This document shows positions 33,915 through 45,815 of a stretch of DNA of 64,000 nt, piece by piece. The DNA comes from Callorhinus ursinus (taxonomy: Eukaryota; Chordata; Mammalia; Carnivora; Otariidae): the NCBI RefSeq assembly GCF_003265705.1, contig NW_020312827.1:18299178-18363177 (forward strand). The letters run 5' to 3'. The notes under the pieces were generated by a model, which did no database searches, had not been told where the DNA came from, and saw nothing but the letters and a program-made list of their open reading frames with translations. The translations under genes were made by a program, and so were the position numbers. Position 1 is the first letter of the stretch, and each line of letters begins with the position of its first letter.

Positions 33915-35505
33915 GGGTTTACTTTATTTTTAAATTCAATTAATTAACATATAATGTATTATTAGTTTCAGGGGTACAGGTCTGTGATTCATCAGTCTTA
34001 TTAATACCCAGTACTCATTACAACACATACTCTCCCCAGTGTTCATCACACTGTTACGCCACCCTCCCACCCCCCGCCCCTCCAGAAACCCTCAGTTTGT
34101 TTCCTATGATTAAGAGTCTCTTATGGTTTGTTTCCCTCTCTGGTTTCATTTTGTTTCACTTTTTCCTCTCTTCCCCTATGATTCTCTGCCTTGTTTCTTA
34201 AATTCCACGTATCAGTGAGATCATATGATAACTGTCTTTCTCTGATTGACTTACTTCATTTAGCATAATACCCTCTATTTCTATCCACATCATTGCAAAT
34301 GTCACGATTTCATTTTTTGATGGCTTGTAATATTCCATTGTATACATACACCACATCTTCTTTATCCATTCATCTGTCGATGGGCATCTAGGTTCTTTCC
34401 ATAGTTTGGCTATTGTGGACAATACTGCTATAAACTTGGGGTGCAGGTGCCCCTTCAGATCACTACATTTGTATCTTTGGAGTAAATACCCAGTAATGCA
34501 ATTGCTGGGTCATAGGGTAGCTCTATTTTCAAACTTTTTTTTTTTTTGAATGATTTTATCTATTTATTTCACAGAAGGAGAGATAGTGAGAGCAGGAACA
34601 CAAGCAGGGGGAGTGGGAGAAGGAGTAGCAGGCTTCCCGGGAGCAGGGAGCCTGATGTGGGGCTCGATCCCAGGACCCTGGAATCATGACCTGAGCCAAA
34701 GGCAGACACTTAATGATTGAACCACTGAGGCGTCCCAAACTTTTTGAGGAACCTCCATGCTGTTTTCCAGAGTGGCTGCAACAGCTTGCATTCCCACCAA
34801 CAGTGTAAGAAGGTTCCTCTTTCTCCGCATCCCCGCCAACATCTGTCGTTTCCTGACTTGTTAATTTTAGCCATTCTGACTGGTGTGAGGTGGTATCTCA
34901 TTGAGGTTTTGCTTTGTATTTCCTTGATGCTGAGTGATGTTGAACACTTTTTGATGTGTCTGTTGGCCATTTGGGTGTCTTCTTGCAGAAATATCTGTTC
35001 ATGTCTTCTGCCCATTTCTTGATTGTATTATTTGTTCTTTGGGTGTTGAGTTTGGTAAGTTCTTTATAGATTTTGGATACTAGCCCTTTCTCTGATATGT
35101 CATTTGCAAATATCTTCTCCCATTCTGTCGGTTGTCTTTTGGTTTTGTTGACTGTTTCCTTTGCTGTGCAAAAGCCTTTTATCTTGAAGAAGTCCCAATA
35201 GTTCATTTTTGCCCTTGCTTCCCTTGCCTTTGGCAATGTTTCTAGGAAGAAGTTGCTGTGGCTGAGGTTGAAGAGGTTGCTGCCTGTGTTCTCCTCAAGG
35301 ATTTTGATGGATTCCTGTCTCACATTTAGGTCTCCCATGCATTTTGAACCTGTTTTTGTGTATGGTGTAAGGAAATGGTCCAGTTTCATTCTTCTGCATG
35401 TGGCTGTCCAATTTTCCCAGCACCATTTGTTGAAGAGACTGTCTTTTTTTCATTGGACATTCTTTCCTGCTTTGTCGAAGATTAATTAACCCTAGAGTTA
35501 AGGGT
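33915..35505 (-). mobile_element. Carnivore L1, 5' truncated, antisense
   Basis: Minus-strand L1 covering the 3' UTR, the end of ORF2 and part of its C-terminal region. On the plus strand: 'ggggtacaggtctgtgattc', 'ccacatcttctttatccatt', 'gaggaacctccatgctgttt', 'cacttttgatgtgtctgtt'-like sequence and 'ttcctgctttgtcgaagatt'. ORF2 is broken by stops and frameshifts; minus frames at 34198-34422, 34710-35015 and 34898-35389 are pieces of it, and the first includes the ORF2 C-terminus. The 5' truncation is near 35505. A SINE is nested at 34540-34735. Confidence 0.95.
34540..34735 (-). mobile_element. CAN-SINE nested in L1
   Basis: Reverse SINE with 'aggaacacaagcagggggag', 'gcaggcttcccgggagcagg' and end 'gaaccactgaggcgtcc'. 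A target duplication caaacttttt lies at 34530-34539 and 34736-34745. The L1 sequence resumes exactly after it. Confidence 0.96.
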
Positions 35506-35553
35506 CAGACTAACAAATTTCAAACTGCCATGTGTTAGGTAGCTGTCGTATCT

Positions 35554-35742
35554 CATTTTTTTAATATTTTATTTATGTATTTGACAACAAGAGAGCTAGC
35601 ACAAGCAGGGCAAGCAGGAGAAGGAGAAGCAGGCTCCCCACTGAGCAGGGACCCTCATGTGGGTCTCGATCCCAGGACTCTGGTATCATGACCTGAGCCA
35701 AAGGCAGATGCTTAATCGACTGAGCCACCCAGGTGCCCCTAA
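35554..35742 (-). mobile_element. CAN-SINE, antisense
   Basis: Reverse SINE with 'gagccacccaggtgcccc' head. The flanking tgtcgtatct copies at 35544-35553 and 35743-35752 are the target duplication. Confidence 0.95.
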
Positions 35743-35821
35743 TGTCGTATCTTTATCTTCTTTCCTCTCCTGCCTGGTTCTCACTCCTGCCATCCCATCA
35801 TGGGTACTTTATATGGTTAGG

Positions 35822-36232
35822 TAGTGTAACACATCCTTAGGGCTGCTGTATCAAGGTACCATAAACTGGGTGGCTTAAAACAGCTCACATTTCTGGAGGC
35901 TCCCAGTCTGAAATCATGGTGTTGCAGGGCCATGTTCCATCAGAAATCTGCAGAGAAATACTCCTTGCCTCTTCCCAGCTTTTGGAGGTTTACTGGCCAT
36001 CTTTGGTATTCCTTGGTTACAGCTACGTAGTTTCAATCTGTTTTTACCTGGAGGTCTACTTGTAAGGATGCAAACCATTTTGGAAAGGAGCCCACATTAT
36101 TCCGGTATGGCTTCATTAACTAGTTTCATCTGCAATGACCCCATTTCCTAATAAGGTCACATTCTGACATACTGGGGGTTAAAACTTCCACATATCCTCT
36201 TTGGGAGGGACACAATTCAGTCCATGACAGGT
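35822..36232 (-). mobile_element. MLT1-type LTR (ERVL-MaLR), antisense
   Basis: On the plus strand: 'taccataaactgggtggctt', 'tttctggaggctcccagtct', 'tctttggtattccttggtta', 'aaggtcacattctgacatac', 'tgggggttaaaacttccaca' and 'acacaattcagtccatgaca'. These are the reverse of the MLT1 LTR. It is a solitary LTR; no internal retroviral sequence is seen. Confidence 0.9.
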
Positions 36233-37280
36233 AATGTACAGGCAGTAGGTATAACTGCATATAATGTTGCTTTACAAAGAGTTGGTCAATAATGACATAT
36301 TGATAGTCTTTTTTATAAATTTTAAGCAAAAATTACTTCCTGTTGTACTTCCAAGGGGGCGGTCATAGCAATAGTGAACACAATTTAAAAATTTATCCTT
36401 GACGTTTCTTTCTGTGCAAGCATTCTCTACTTTTTAAACTTTCCCAAAGCATAGGCAAATAGGAAGAAAGTCACCTCATATAAAGGTTTGGAATTAGTTG
36501 AGATGCCTTGTTTAAGAAGGGCAGTATAAAGTTTAATTGGATATGCTTAACTGAAGTATTATATAGAGACATTGTTGGCCTGAACGGATCAAATGCCAGA
36601 TAAAAGCAAATATAATAAAGATGTCAGGGTGCTTCTCCGGAACAAGAGAGATCATTTTGTATTTATGTTACTTAAGAAAGCAAAGGGCAGAATACAATTT
36701 ACACTATGAAATGTTACATTTCTGAGTTTCAGGAATTCATTTTTTTTCCTTTTCATTTCATTATAGGTAATCCACTGAGCTACCAGTAGGTTATGATTAA
36801 ATGTTGTCATAATTTTCTATTAGTCTAATGGGAAAGTTTACTTAAAATGTCCAAGCCTTCAGTCGACTCTGTGATGCTTTCAGCATTTTTTGACAATAGA
36901 AAAATTAATATGAGTAAATTTTTGATTCTACATAGGGTCAGATAGAAATCCCAAAGAAGTCCTAGAAATTTTGGACTGTCCAATTAGTTAATTTTAACCA
37001 TAATTTACCGTTATATTGATGGCATTGTTTGATACTGGGTTTACAAAGAAAAAATAGTAAAACACCTCTTTATTTTCCATAAATTATTTTTACATAAATT
37101 TCATAGGTACATGTATAGAACTTTTTAAAATAGCCTATAATAAATGTTATACTCATAATACAAATGCAGTGATACTGAGCAAAGGAAAAGAAGGCTTGAT
37201 TTGCACTGGATGGACTAGAGAATCAGAAGGTGCCAAAGTTAGGATAGGTTAGACTAGGCTACCAAACCATTCCAGTAGCT

Positions 37281-37282
<2 letters not shown>
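36233..37282. other. Unique AT-rich DNA, no gene seen
   Basis: No repeat or gene that I can support. Confidence 0.5.

Positions 37283-37331
<49 letters not shown>
37283..37331. repeat. (CA)n microsatellite
   Basis: About 24 uninterrupted CA units; length and purity predict a polymorphic locus. Confidence 0.98.
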
Positions 37332-37332
<1 letters not shown>

Positions 37333-37924
37333 TCCTCATTCATGATACATGTTCAGTGTGGATTAGATTGTACTCATTGTACCACTTAAATTGCACTAGT
37401 GCTCTCATAAGCAACAAGACACATGATAAGAAAGAGAAAGATGGGAAATCACTCAATGACTCTTCAAGCTTCCACCCAGAAGGGCACATATCACTTCTGC
37501 TAAAATTTCTCTGACCACGTCAATTTATCAGACCATGACAAAATACAAAGTGTGTGAGAGATGAGGGTGGAAGTATAAGAAGTACAATTGTGTAGTGTGC
37601 CCAGAAGTTGGAGAATGTGGAAATAATTTACATACATCCAAAGTACTATCACTGTTGTCATTTGCAAGATGAGACCTAGAATTTTAGAAAGTGGAATTTG
37701 TGGGAAAAGAAGTGGGGGGAAAAAACCCTGGAAAACAGTTGATAGCAATTTTGTTTGGTAAGTGGCAAATATTTGTGTATGATCAAAAAAATAGGATAAA
37801 TATAGTGGGAGAAAACTATGACAAGAGCACTTTTTCACTGAGTCTTCAAGGGTCTCGTGGTAGTTTGGGTTCTTCCAACGGTAACCTTAGGACTGAAAAT
37901 GGGTGAAAAGTAGTTTTTTGGTAA
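37332..37924. other. Unique DNA
   Basis: No repeat or gene supported. The 112-codon minus frame at 37500-37838 and the 71-codon plus frame overlapping it have no recognised family. Confidence 0.5.
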
Positions 37925-38110
37925 AGTTGTGATGGCTTTCTTGATGTGTCAGCTTGGCTAGGCCAGATTCCCCCAGTTATTCTATCAAAGACTAATCTAG
38001 GTGTTGCTGTAAAGGGAATTTGCAGATATAATGAAAATTCCTGATCAGTTGACTTTATATGGGAAAGATTGTCCTGAATACATTCTCTTATTCCAGCCTC
38101 ACATGCTGCA
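37925..38110 (+). repeat. Ancient LTR-like repeat fragment
   Basis: 'ttgatgtgtcagcttggcta', 'tctaggtgttgctgtaaagg' and 'gatcagttgactttatatgg' resemble the 5' part of the same common mammalian repeat seen in reverse at 18156-18530. Family name uncertain. Confidence 0.5.
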
Positions 38111-39663
38111 GGTGGCCAAATCAGTTTGATATCAGTAAGTACTTACCTAGAACCAACAGGAGGGACAAACCAGAGCCCAGAAATCACCATAAAATCTAGC
38201 TTCCTGTGAGTCCAAAGGTGCAACATTCCTGTGCAAAACCCAGGCATGTGGCAGCCGCATGCTGGATGGAGGCGCATGCTTAGTGCCCACTTCCATAAAA
38301 AATTAAGAAATATAAATTTTAAAAAACACAGTGTTTCATTTTCTCAGCAGCCTAACCTAATTATTATCAGCAGGTACAGTTGGCCAGTACCAATGATTCC
38401 ACCCAACCCCCCTCCTCGGTTTCTAAGTAAAAGATATCAATCTCTCATTTGTTTTCCTAATTTTTATTTGAATACTGCTGAAATACTCCACACCAGCTCC
38501 TCCTCATACCTTCTTTCTCATTTTATAAGCTTTGATTCACCTGTAAAACACATTTTTATAAAAGCCAGAGAAATAACAGCGGCCATATAAAGCCCACACG
38601 CCTAACTAAGCATGGTCGGTGGTTGTTAGTGATCCAGAAAAAGGCTCTTTCTCACAGCAAGCATTGCTTGGCAGCCCCAGCCTCTGCTTCTTTTCTTCTC
38701 CAACCATTGAGCTCACGAGCCTGGCAAGATCAGAATAGCTGAATGCATTTTTTTTTTTCATAATCATTTGACAGTGTTTTCTTAAAACCTCCAGGTTTTT
38801 ACAAACAAGGTGATGGCCACAAAGGATTCGTCTTGACAACTCAAAAATTGGTGCATGTTGTGTCTCAGGGGTCAGAGAAAGCAGGAAAAATAAAGGGAAT
38901 TCATCATGCAAATGAACGCACATCCTCACACACATCCATGTGCTTTTTGCATCTGTATAGGCCACATTGATTTCTATTTTATTTTTTCCTATGGCCATTG
39001 ATGTGATACATAGGGAACTATCCAGAGAATTAAAAGTTTTAAAATTCAATGCCAACATGTATTGCCCTTCTAGTTTTTGCTAGAAAAGTCTTAAAGAATA
39101 TGCAGGTGCCGTTAGCATTTATCTCTGCAGATAAAATGTCAAACCCTTCAACAAAGAGAGAAAACTTTTGTAAAATTCTAGTTATCACACTTTTATTATG
39201 GTCATATTTGCCTTCTATCCCATGCTTTAATGGTAAAAAGATATGACCATTCATGAGAATGTTGGTATTACTGACATTTCAGGGAAATTGTTTGAGTAAT
39301 GACATATGATATAATTCAGAGTCTTCTAATTCTGTTTTCTATGAAACCAGTTCTGTGAGATATTGTCAGGTTTTCAGTGAGATGAGGACTTAATAGTAAA
39401 TAACTTAGCAAATGTTGTGTTAACGTGGTCAGCTAGTTGCTTATCTACAACATTTCTCAGTGATTTAAGATAGATTCATAGTAAGGTCTCAAAGAGCTAG
39501 AGTTTCCAGAACACAGTTGGAAAACATTCTGAAAAGTAAGAAGCATTTGAGAAGCATTTGTCAGATTCAAAGACTCTCACATTTTTAGTTCTAGCTCTGA
39601 CCTCTAAGCAAAACTCCAGATGAATATAATCTACTTCTCATTAGACATCTGTTAATAGAGGAC
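38111..39663. other. Repeat-free DNA with a 150-codon chance frame
   Basis: No transposon recognised over about 1.5 kb. The longest frame outside any repeat in the window is here (38606-39058, minus, 150 codons, Met start). It has no signal peptide pattern, domain or motif that I know, and no flanking splice or promoter evidence. I do not call it a gene. Confidence 0.4.
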
Positions 39664-39742
39664 CTTTGGATCTTGTTCAGCACCTACCTCCAGTGCATAA
39701 TACGGTGCTTGATACATAGTAAATCGATATATTTTTGAATGT
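39664..39742 (+). repeat. MIR/L2-like 3' end
   Basis: 'ataatacggtgcttgataca' and 'tagtaaatcgatatattttt' plus 'gaat' follow the pattern gtgcctggcacatagtaggtgctcaataaatatttgttgaat. Short and diverged. Confidence 0.45.
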
Positions 39743-40516
39743 TCTTAAATCTCTGGAGACATAAAATAAGTGCCGGTCTCTTCCATCTTCTTCTTTAAAA
39801 GCTGAACCTGAAAAACCAGAACTTAGTAGACACAAGTAAATATTTAAGCTAAAAAAATTAATGAACATATAATTTGACTATTTTATTAATAGAGAAAGCT
39901 GAAAATTCTAATGGACTTGCTCTAACTATATGATCAGATGGGGCCAATTATTTTGGTCCATTGGACCACTGGTATGCTTTAAAGCTTCATTCATAACAAT
40001 AGTTTCTAAAAATGCTTTAAGTGATCATTGACCCTTGTTCTAAGATACCATGAACTTGTTTTACTATTGAGGAATTAAGTTAACTAGCATGGTTGGAAAA
40101 GTTTCCTACATGTCATTTTGACTCTTCTGTTTGGCAGATGACAACACATCTAAACATATCAGGATATAATTAATGGGGTATTAAGATTCAGAGTCATGGC
40201 TTCCTCCAGAAATACAGGTTTGGGTGGATGGGGGAATGCGTTGGATATATTTCAATTTCTATATACGTTCTTGTCACCAGTGTCCATGGGGACTGTAAAA
40301 TAAGTTTAAACAAGATGATATATAAGTGGTAGTGTGTTTCTTTATTCATATTGAATGAGAAAGATAAGGGAATATCTGAAGGACTACCTGATTTGGAATC
40401 AGGTCTTTTTTTCCCCCCAACCCAGGGAACATGAATAACACCAGTGGATAAACTTTTCAAGAATATAGATTTTAAGTCAAAACAAAAAGTTGAGAGCAAC
40501 CAAAACCATTCTCAAA
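39743..40516. other. Unique DNA, nothing recognised
   Basis: No repeat. The 101-codon minus frame at 40194-40499 has no recognisable family. Confidence 0.5.
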
Positions 40517-40530
40517 TGCAATAGCATTTC

Positions 40531-40727
40531 TTTTTTTTTTTTTAAGATTTTATTTGTTTGACAGAGAGAGACACAGTGAGAGAAGGAACACAAGCAGGAG
40601 GAGTGGGAGAGGGAGAAGCAGGCTTCCCGCTGACCAGGGAACCCCGGTGCAGGGCTTGATCCCAGAACCCTGGGATCATGACCTGAGCCGAAGGCAGATG
40701 CTTAATGACTGAGCCACCCAGGCGCCC
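40531..40727 (-). mobile_element. CAN-SINE, antisense
   Basis: Reverse SINE from T-run to 'gagccacccaggcgccc'. A 14-bp target duplication with one mismatch (tgcaatagcatttc / tgcaatagtatttc) lies at 40517-40530 and 40728-40741. A third partial copy (caatagcatttc) lies at 40755-40766. Confidence 0.96.
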
Positions 40728-40766
40728 TGCAATAGTATTTCAATAAACAATGACAATAGCATTTCA

Positions 40767-41140
40767 ATAAAGCAGTAGGATTTTTGTTGTTAAATTTCAC
40801 ATAGAAGTTGATTATCCATCTATTTGAGATTTTTGCAGATGAAAAGATGGAGAAGGTGATGCCTAAGCTACCTCTACAGGTTGTCCTGGCTATAAGATGC
40901 TTGTGATACTTAAATTGGTCTATTTGATTTCAGCAGTATGACCCAAAGTTGCTTGTAACTCTTAAAGCAGCCAGTATGGTGGCCCACTCAGGAAGTCTTT
41001 GGTATTCGTACTCTGTTTTAATATCAGGTTTAACAAAAACATTTCAAACAAAGGGAAAAGAAAGAAAGATGGGGGTGGGGAGAAGGAAGGAAGGAAGGAG
41101 GGAAAGAATTCTAAACACATGGGGAATAAAAGGGGTTAAA
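40767..41140. other. Unique DNA with a short GGAA run
   Basis: No gene seen. A purine-rich GGAA-like run lies at about 41075-41108. Confidence 0.5.
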
Positions 41141-41153
41141 AACTATTATACGA

Positions 41154-41348
41154 GGGCGCCTGGGTGGCTCAGTTGGTTAAGCGACTGCCTTCAGCTCAGG
41201 TCATGATCCTGGAGTCCCGGGATCGAGTCCCACATCGGGCTCCCTGCTCAGCAGGGAGTCTGCTTCTCCCTCTGACCCTCTTCCCTCTCGTGCTCTCTGT
41301 CTCTCATTCTCTCTCTCTCAAATAAATAAATAAAATCTTTAAAAAAAA
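41154..41348 (+). mobile_element. CAN-SINE, little diverged
   Basis: Close to the family consensus: 'gggcgcctgggtggctcag', 'gtcccacatcgggctccctg', AAAT tail, AATCTTT plus A. A perfect 13-bp target duplication (aactattatacga) lies at 41141-41153 and 41349-41361. Confidence 0.97.
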
Positions 41349-41444
41349 AACTATTATACGAAACCATTGAAATGTCATTCATAATATTTAAAATATGAAA
41401 AAATACCCATAATATTTTAGACTGTTTATAATTTGAAGACCTGT

Positions 41445-41570
41445 CACCTTTCTAACTATGTTTCTACTTCTCTTCCTCCTTCCCCTTACTTAGTTCTCAC
41501 CACACTGGCTTCTTTGCTGCCATTTGAATATTCCATCACTCTTTATTCCTGGGGCCTTTGTCCTAAGGAC
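41445..41570 (+). repeat. L2 fragment
   Basis: 'ttagttctcaccacactggc', 'ttctttgctgccatttgaat' and 'tattcctggggcctttgtcc' follow the L2 3' region (cagccacactggccttctt ... cctcagggcctttg). Partial and diverged. Confidence 0.5.
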
Positions 41571-42540
41571 AAAGATGAAAGGGGATCTTTACATTTAGCT
41601 AAACTCTAAGCAAAGAACTTAGTTCTATGCATTTTAGAGAAGGATAGAAGGAGCCTGAGGTATGTATGTACACAGAATCCTAGGTAATAGAATAAAGCTT
41701 GACTTGGCTTAGGGCTCTGGAAGGAACAGGATTGGCAAATCAGGGGTAAGGAAGCTTTGGGGAAGAAGGATGTGGATGAGTATATGGAAGTGAGTAAAGC
41801 ATTCACAGATCTTACAGTTTCATAGTAATAACCTTCAAAACTTCAGTGCAGCAGAAGTACTCTCAAAAGCAAGTTAGGCAGAATGACTCCAGAGGAAGTC
41901 AACCAACCTCTCTTCTTGGTATCACTAAGTCTAGCTACTGGGGCCAGAAATGAAATGGCTAAGACGGAAAGGATGGATATGTATCCGCCAAATGCATGGG
42001 TTCCCCTTCATTAATTCTTGCCAAACTACTACCACTGCTGAATTCCTAGTCAAGCCTGCCAGCAGCAAAAGCCAAAGCTGTGCCCTTGATAAGGCAGCAC
42101 TGCCGAAATAGTTCAACTATCCACTGAATAGCAGGTTGATTGCACTATATACTTTCTATCCAAAAAGAGACAATGATTTGCCCTTTCCAGAACTGATACT
42201 TCTCTTGATGTGTCAGTACCACTTTATAAATTTCCTGATTTTCTAACATTGGATTCTGCACATCATTTTCCCAGACCATGTGATCATGTTCATAGCAAAA
42301 GATTCATGGAAAAATGTACCTTGCCATTGGATCCACTGTTCCAGAATATAGTATATTCTGATTGATGATATAGTATCATCCAGAAGCTGCAAGCTTAGTA
42401 GAATGATGAAATGAAGATCAGATAAATTGCCAGCTCCACAACAATTCCTTGCATAATTGGAGCAATATCAGTGGTATGCTGGTAAAAGTTTAACAACTGG
42501 CAAAAACACGACAAAACAAAACAAAAGTTTTACCAACTAG
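41571..42540. other. Unresolved complex sequence
   Basis: Non-simple, intermediate-GC sequence without a family that I can name. Short blocks such as 'tggatccactgttccagaat' feel like an old retroviral-type or LINE remnant, but I cannot support this. Confidence 0.35.
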
Positions 42541-42548
42541 CTTTCCAA

Positions 42549-42588
42549 TAGATAAATAGATAGTTAGGTAGATAGATAGATAGGTAGG

Positions 42589-42631
<43 letters not shown>
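42549..42631. repeat. (GATA)n/(GGTA)n microsatellite
   Basis: Mixed GATA and GGTA units, ending in about eleven pure GATA units (42584-42630). Confidence 0.97.
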
Positions 42632-44214
42632 AACCATGAATTGTACACTTGCCCAATTTTTGTAGTGTTGATGCTCCCACCATGGCTGATTTTAAGCCAC
42701 CAATCCTATATCACTGAAAGTTATCAGTTGGGCAAAATTTGGGGAGTTGAGAGGAGATGTATGCGATCGCCTTTCCTAATGAAGTATAATCTGGCTCCAG
42801 CAAAACCCTGGCACTGTCCTCCTGGGTGCAGTGCTTATATTGAACCAGTGTCTAATGGATGATGCTGTGTCCTCAACTGCTAGAATACACAGGTCCCCAA
42901 ACCAAGAGTTTCAAGTAGTACTGGACATTCTCACCAGAACTTTCAGAGTTTCATTTTCAGAATTTGTACTGTTGATCCTCATGACCATCAACTGAATTTG
43001 AGATCCTGGTTCCCGTAGAGAAAATATTCCCAAGAAATAACACAGGAAGGGTTCCACTGACCTTGCAAGTAAAAATCACTCCTGTGTGGAAGATTTCTAG
43101 ATAGATATTGACAATATTGTGCATTGCAGGAGGATTTTCATGTCCTAAAAAGTATTTATATTGATGCTCATGCTGTTCTCCGAAGACTGGTTTCTTAGCA
43201 TGCAGAGGTGTTTATAATAAATGCCAAGTGCAAGTTGACATACACATTCAAAAGGAGACTACAGTGCTCCTTTGGCTTTTGAGCTTAGGCAGCATGTCTC
43301 AGAAACTTCTCTCAAGTACTTTTTGATCTCATCTTTGGTGTTCCAAAGGAAGGACTCAGTGGGGGAGGGAGATAGAAGGATTAAGTAGATTAACTTGTTT
43401 ATTTCAAACAACAAACTCAGAATTTTGATGGGCTGATCCATGCACTAGGCAGAGAAGTTGAAATGATTCCTGTCCATGATCTGTAACCAGACTCAAAGAA
43501 TGTGGCCAATGTCAATTCCTATCTTGCCTGCCGGGGACATTTTAATGTCTGGGGCAGCACACTGGTGTCACATTCTGAGGACCACCCAGGTAAAAAGCCT
43601 TCAGTTAACTGCTGAAGACTTAGTCTCATCATTAAAATGCAAAGAATGGCCTCAGAATTTGCCGTACAGATAAATAACAAATAAAGTGTTCCAAGCAAAA
43701 TATAAAACAATCAAAACATCTCCATGCAAACAGTAAACTAAAACTAAAATATTTTACCTGGTTGTTTTAAAGTTGAAGTTAGCTCTTTCCTGAAGAGCTT
43801 GGTAGCCATCTTTTACCAATCGTAGTGTCTTTATTTAATTAACAGAGACATATCTTCAAAAGGAGTAATATATGTGACAGGACCCATGGGTATTAGTTCC
43901 ATTTGCCTTTGGCATGTTAAACAAAGGAAATGTTTTAATTACAGAGCAGGTTTCTTCAATGACAATGTAATGCACCTTACATGAAAAAATAAAATCCAGA
44001 TGTATTAAAGAGTTGAGTGTAATAAATCATTCAACTATAAAAATATGGGCATATATGTATTAGTTAATGGGACAGAGAGAAATTTCCTATATATAAAGTA
44101 AATTAAAAAAATTAGAAAGAGTTTTCCTATTCATCAAAGAATAATGTATAAAAATAAAAAAACAAGAAAACCAAGAAATAACTGTAAAAAATGATGGAAT
44201 GCAGATTAACTACT
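42632..44214. other. Unique or unresolved DNA, no gene seen
   Basis: Complex sequence continuing that before the GATA tract, then AT-rich DNA. Frames of 60-73 codons have no family similarity. Confidence 0.4.
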
Positions 44215-44262
44215 ATACACACACACAGATACACTCACACCACATATATATGTGTATGAATA
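44215..44262. repeat. CA/TA-rich short repeat
   Basis: Short CA runs followed by TATATATGTG; decayed. Confidence 0.8.
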
Positions 44263-44329
44263 TATACTGAACCACTGTTTGTAGGAGTACAGGATTAGCT
44301 TCTTGAAAACCTCTGGTCACAACATTTTC

Positions 44330-44527
44330 TTTCTTTTTTTTTGAGATTTTATTTATTTAATTGAGAGAGAGAATGAGATAGAGAGCATGAGACGGAGGAG
44401 GGTCAGAGGGAGAAGCAGACTCCCCGCTGAGTAGGGAGCCCGATGTGGGGCTCGATCCCGGGACTCCAGGATCATGACCTGAGCCGAAGGCGGTTGCTTA
44501 ACCAACTGAGCCACCCAGGCGCCCAGA
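44330..44527 (-). mobile_element. CAN-SINE, antisense
   Basis: Reverse SINE; head 'gagccacccaggcgcccaga'. A perfect 13-bp target duplication (tcacaacattttc) lies at 44317-44329 and 44528-44540. Confidence 0.97.
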
Positions 44528-44540
44528 TCACAACATTTTC

Positions 44541-45028
44541 AACAACTAATCAATTCATAGCTGTTTATGTGGGTTTCTTTTTAAGGTTGCCTTATTTAAT
44601 ATGTATTATTGATTCATTAATATTGAATTAATGACCTACAACCCAACTCATGACTAAATGAAGTTTATGTAACACATGTACTTTCTCCAAGGTATCACAG
44701 CCTTCTTGAGTTGACCAACACTAGACAGCACTTTAGCAGTGTGCTTGGGGACCATTTTAAACAGCAAAAAGCACAAAAATGCCGAAAGCTTTGCACTAAA
44801 TAAACTGGAAAACGACACTTGCTTACAGTGGGAGAACTGAAACAAGAACATAGAGTGTAGCCATGTTTAGCTTCGGCTGGAATATGCAAGTGGGACAACT
44901 CAAATTTTTCAATCATGAATGATGTAAATGCTCTGCAAGTGTTGATTTTGGAATTACAAAGAACTTTTAGCAAATAGGTAAATTTGCAAACACAGAATCT
45001 GCTATGATCGGGGATTGATTAAAGGTGA

Positions 45029-45030
<2 letters not shown>
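44541..45030. other. Unique DNA
   Basis: No repeat or gene that I can support. Minus frames 44654-44851 and 44695-44973 overlap in different phases and have no known family. Confidence 0.5.

Positions 45031-45077
<47 letters not shown>
45031..45077. repeat. (CA)n microsatellite
   Basis: About 21 CA units followed by TATATA. Confidence 0.98.
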
Positions 45078-45078
<1 letters not shown>

Positions 45079-45604
45079 GAAACAATGAGTAGGGAGAGGG
45101 AGGATAAGGAAAGAGAGGGAAAAAAAAGAATTGTAACTTTGTGGAAAAGGTAATTCACAGAAGGTTAGTATTTAATAAAAATTAATATGCAGTATTAGTA
45201 AATGTAAATCAAAGCTAACTTTCAAAATTAACCTCCTTGTTTATACTACCATATGTTTTGAAAGTAAACTACTTATTTGAAAAAGAATAATGTATTATAT
45301 TGTTATTATAATATCTCTGAGAATATTCTTATGTGTAATTATATATTGTTACTTAATATGTTTATTTAGAAACTGTTATTAGGTAAAAGAGGTACATTAA
45401 TTGATACTGTATTCATAATTGCAAAAATAGTATAATAAATCTTACTATTTAAGAATGGTTGTATTATAGCATTGTATGAAGTGGAAAACTATATTACCAA
45501 TAAAAATTACAAGAGAGAATATTTAATAATCGGAATAAATGTTCAATATCAAGTAAAGAATCAAAATAAAACATTCTGGGGATATATGTGTATGATTCTG
45601 TATC
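45078..45604. other. AT-rich unique DNA
   Basis: No repeat or gene that I can support. Confidence 0.5.
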
Positions 45605-45815
45605 TTTTTTTTAAGATTCTATTTATTTTTTTGAAAGAGAGAGAAAGTGAGAAGAGAGAGAATGAGGGGTTGGGGGAGGGCCAGGAGGGGCAGAGGGAGA
45701 GGGGGAAGCAGACTCCCCGCGGAGCAGGGAGCCTGTGGGGCTCGATCCCAAGACCCCGGGATCCTAGCCTGAGCCCAAGGCAGAAGCTTAACTGACTGAG
45801 CCACCCAGGTGCCCC
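45605..45815 (-). mobile_element. CAN-SINE, antisense, enlarged G-rich body
   Basis: Reverse SINE with an unusually G-rich middle ('gaggggttgggggagggcca'). A few bases of the 'gagcctgatgtgggg' block are lost. The head ends 'gagccacccaggtgcccc'. Confidence 0.94.

Noticed and set aside
34898..35389. 163-codon minus-strand frame
   Set aside because: L1 ORF2 remnant with frameshifts, inside the truncated L1 at 33915-35505.
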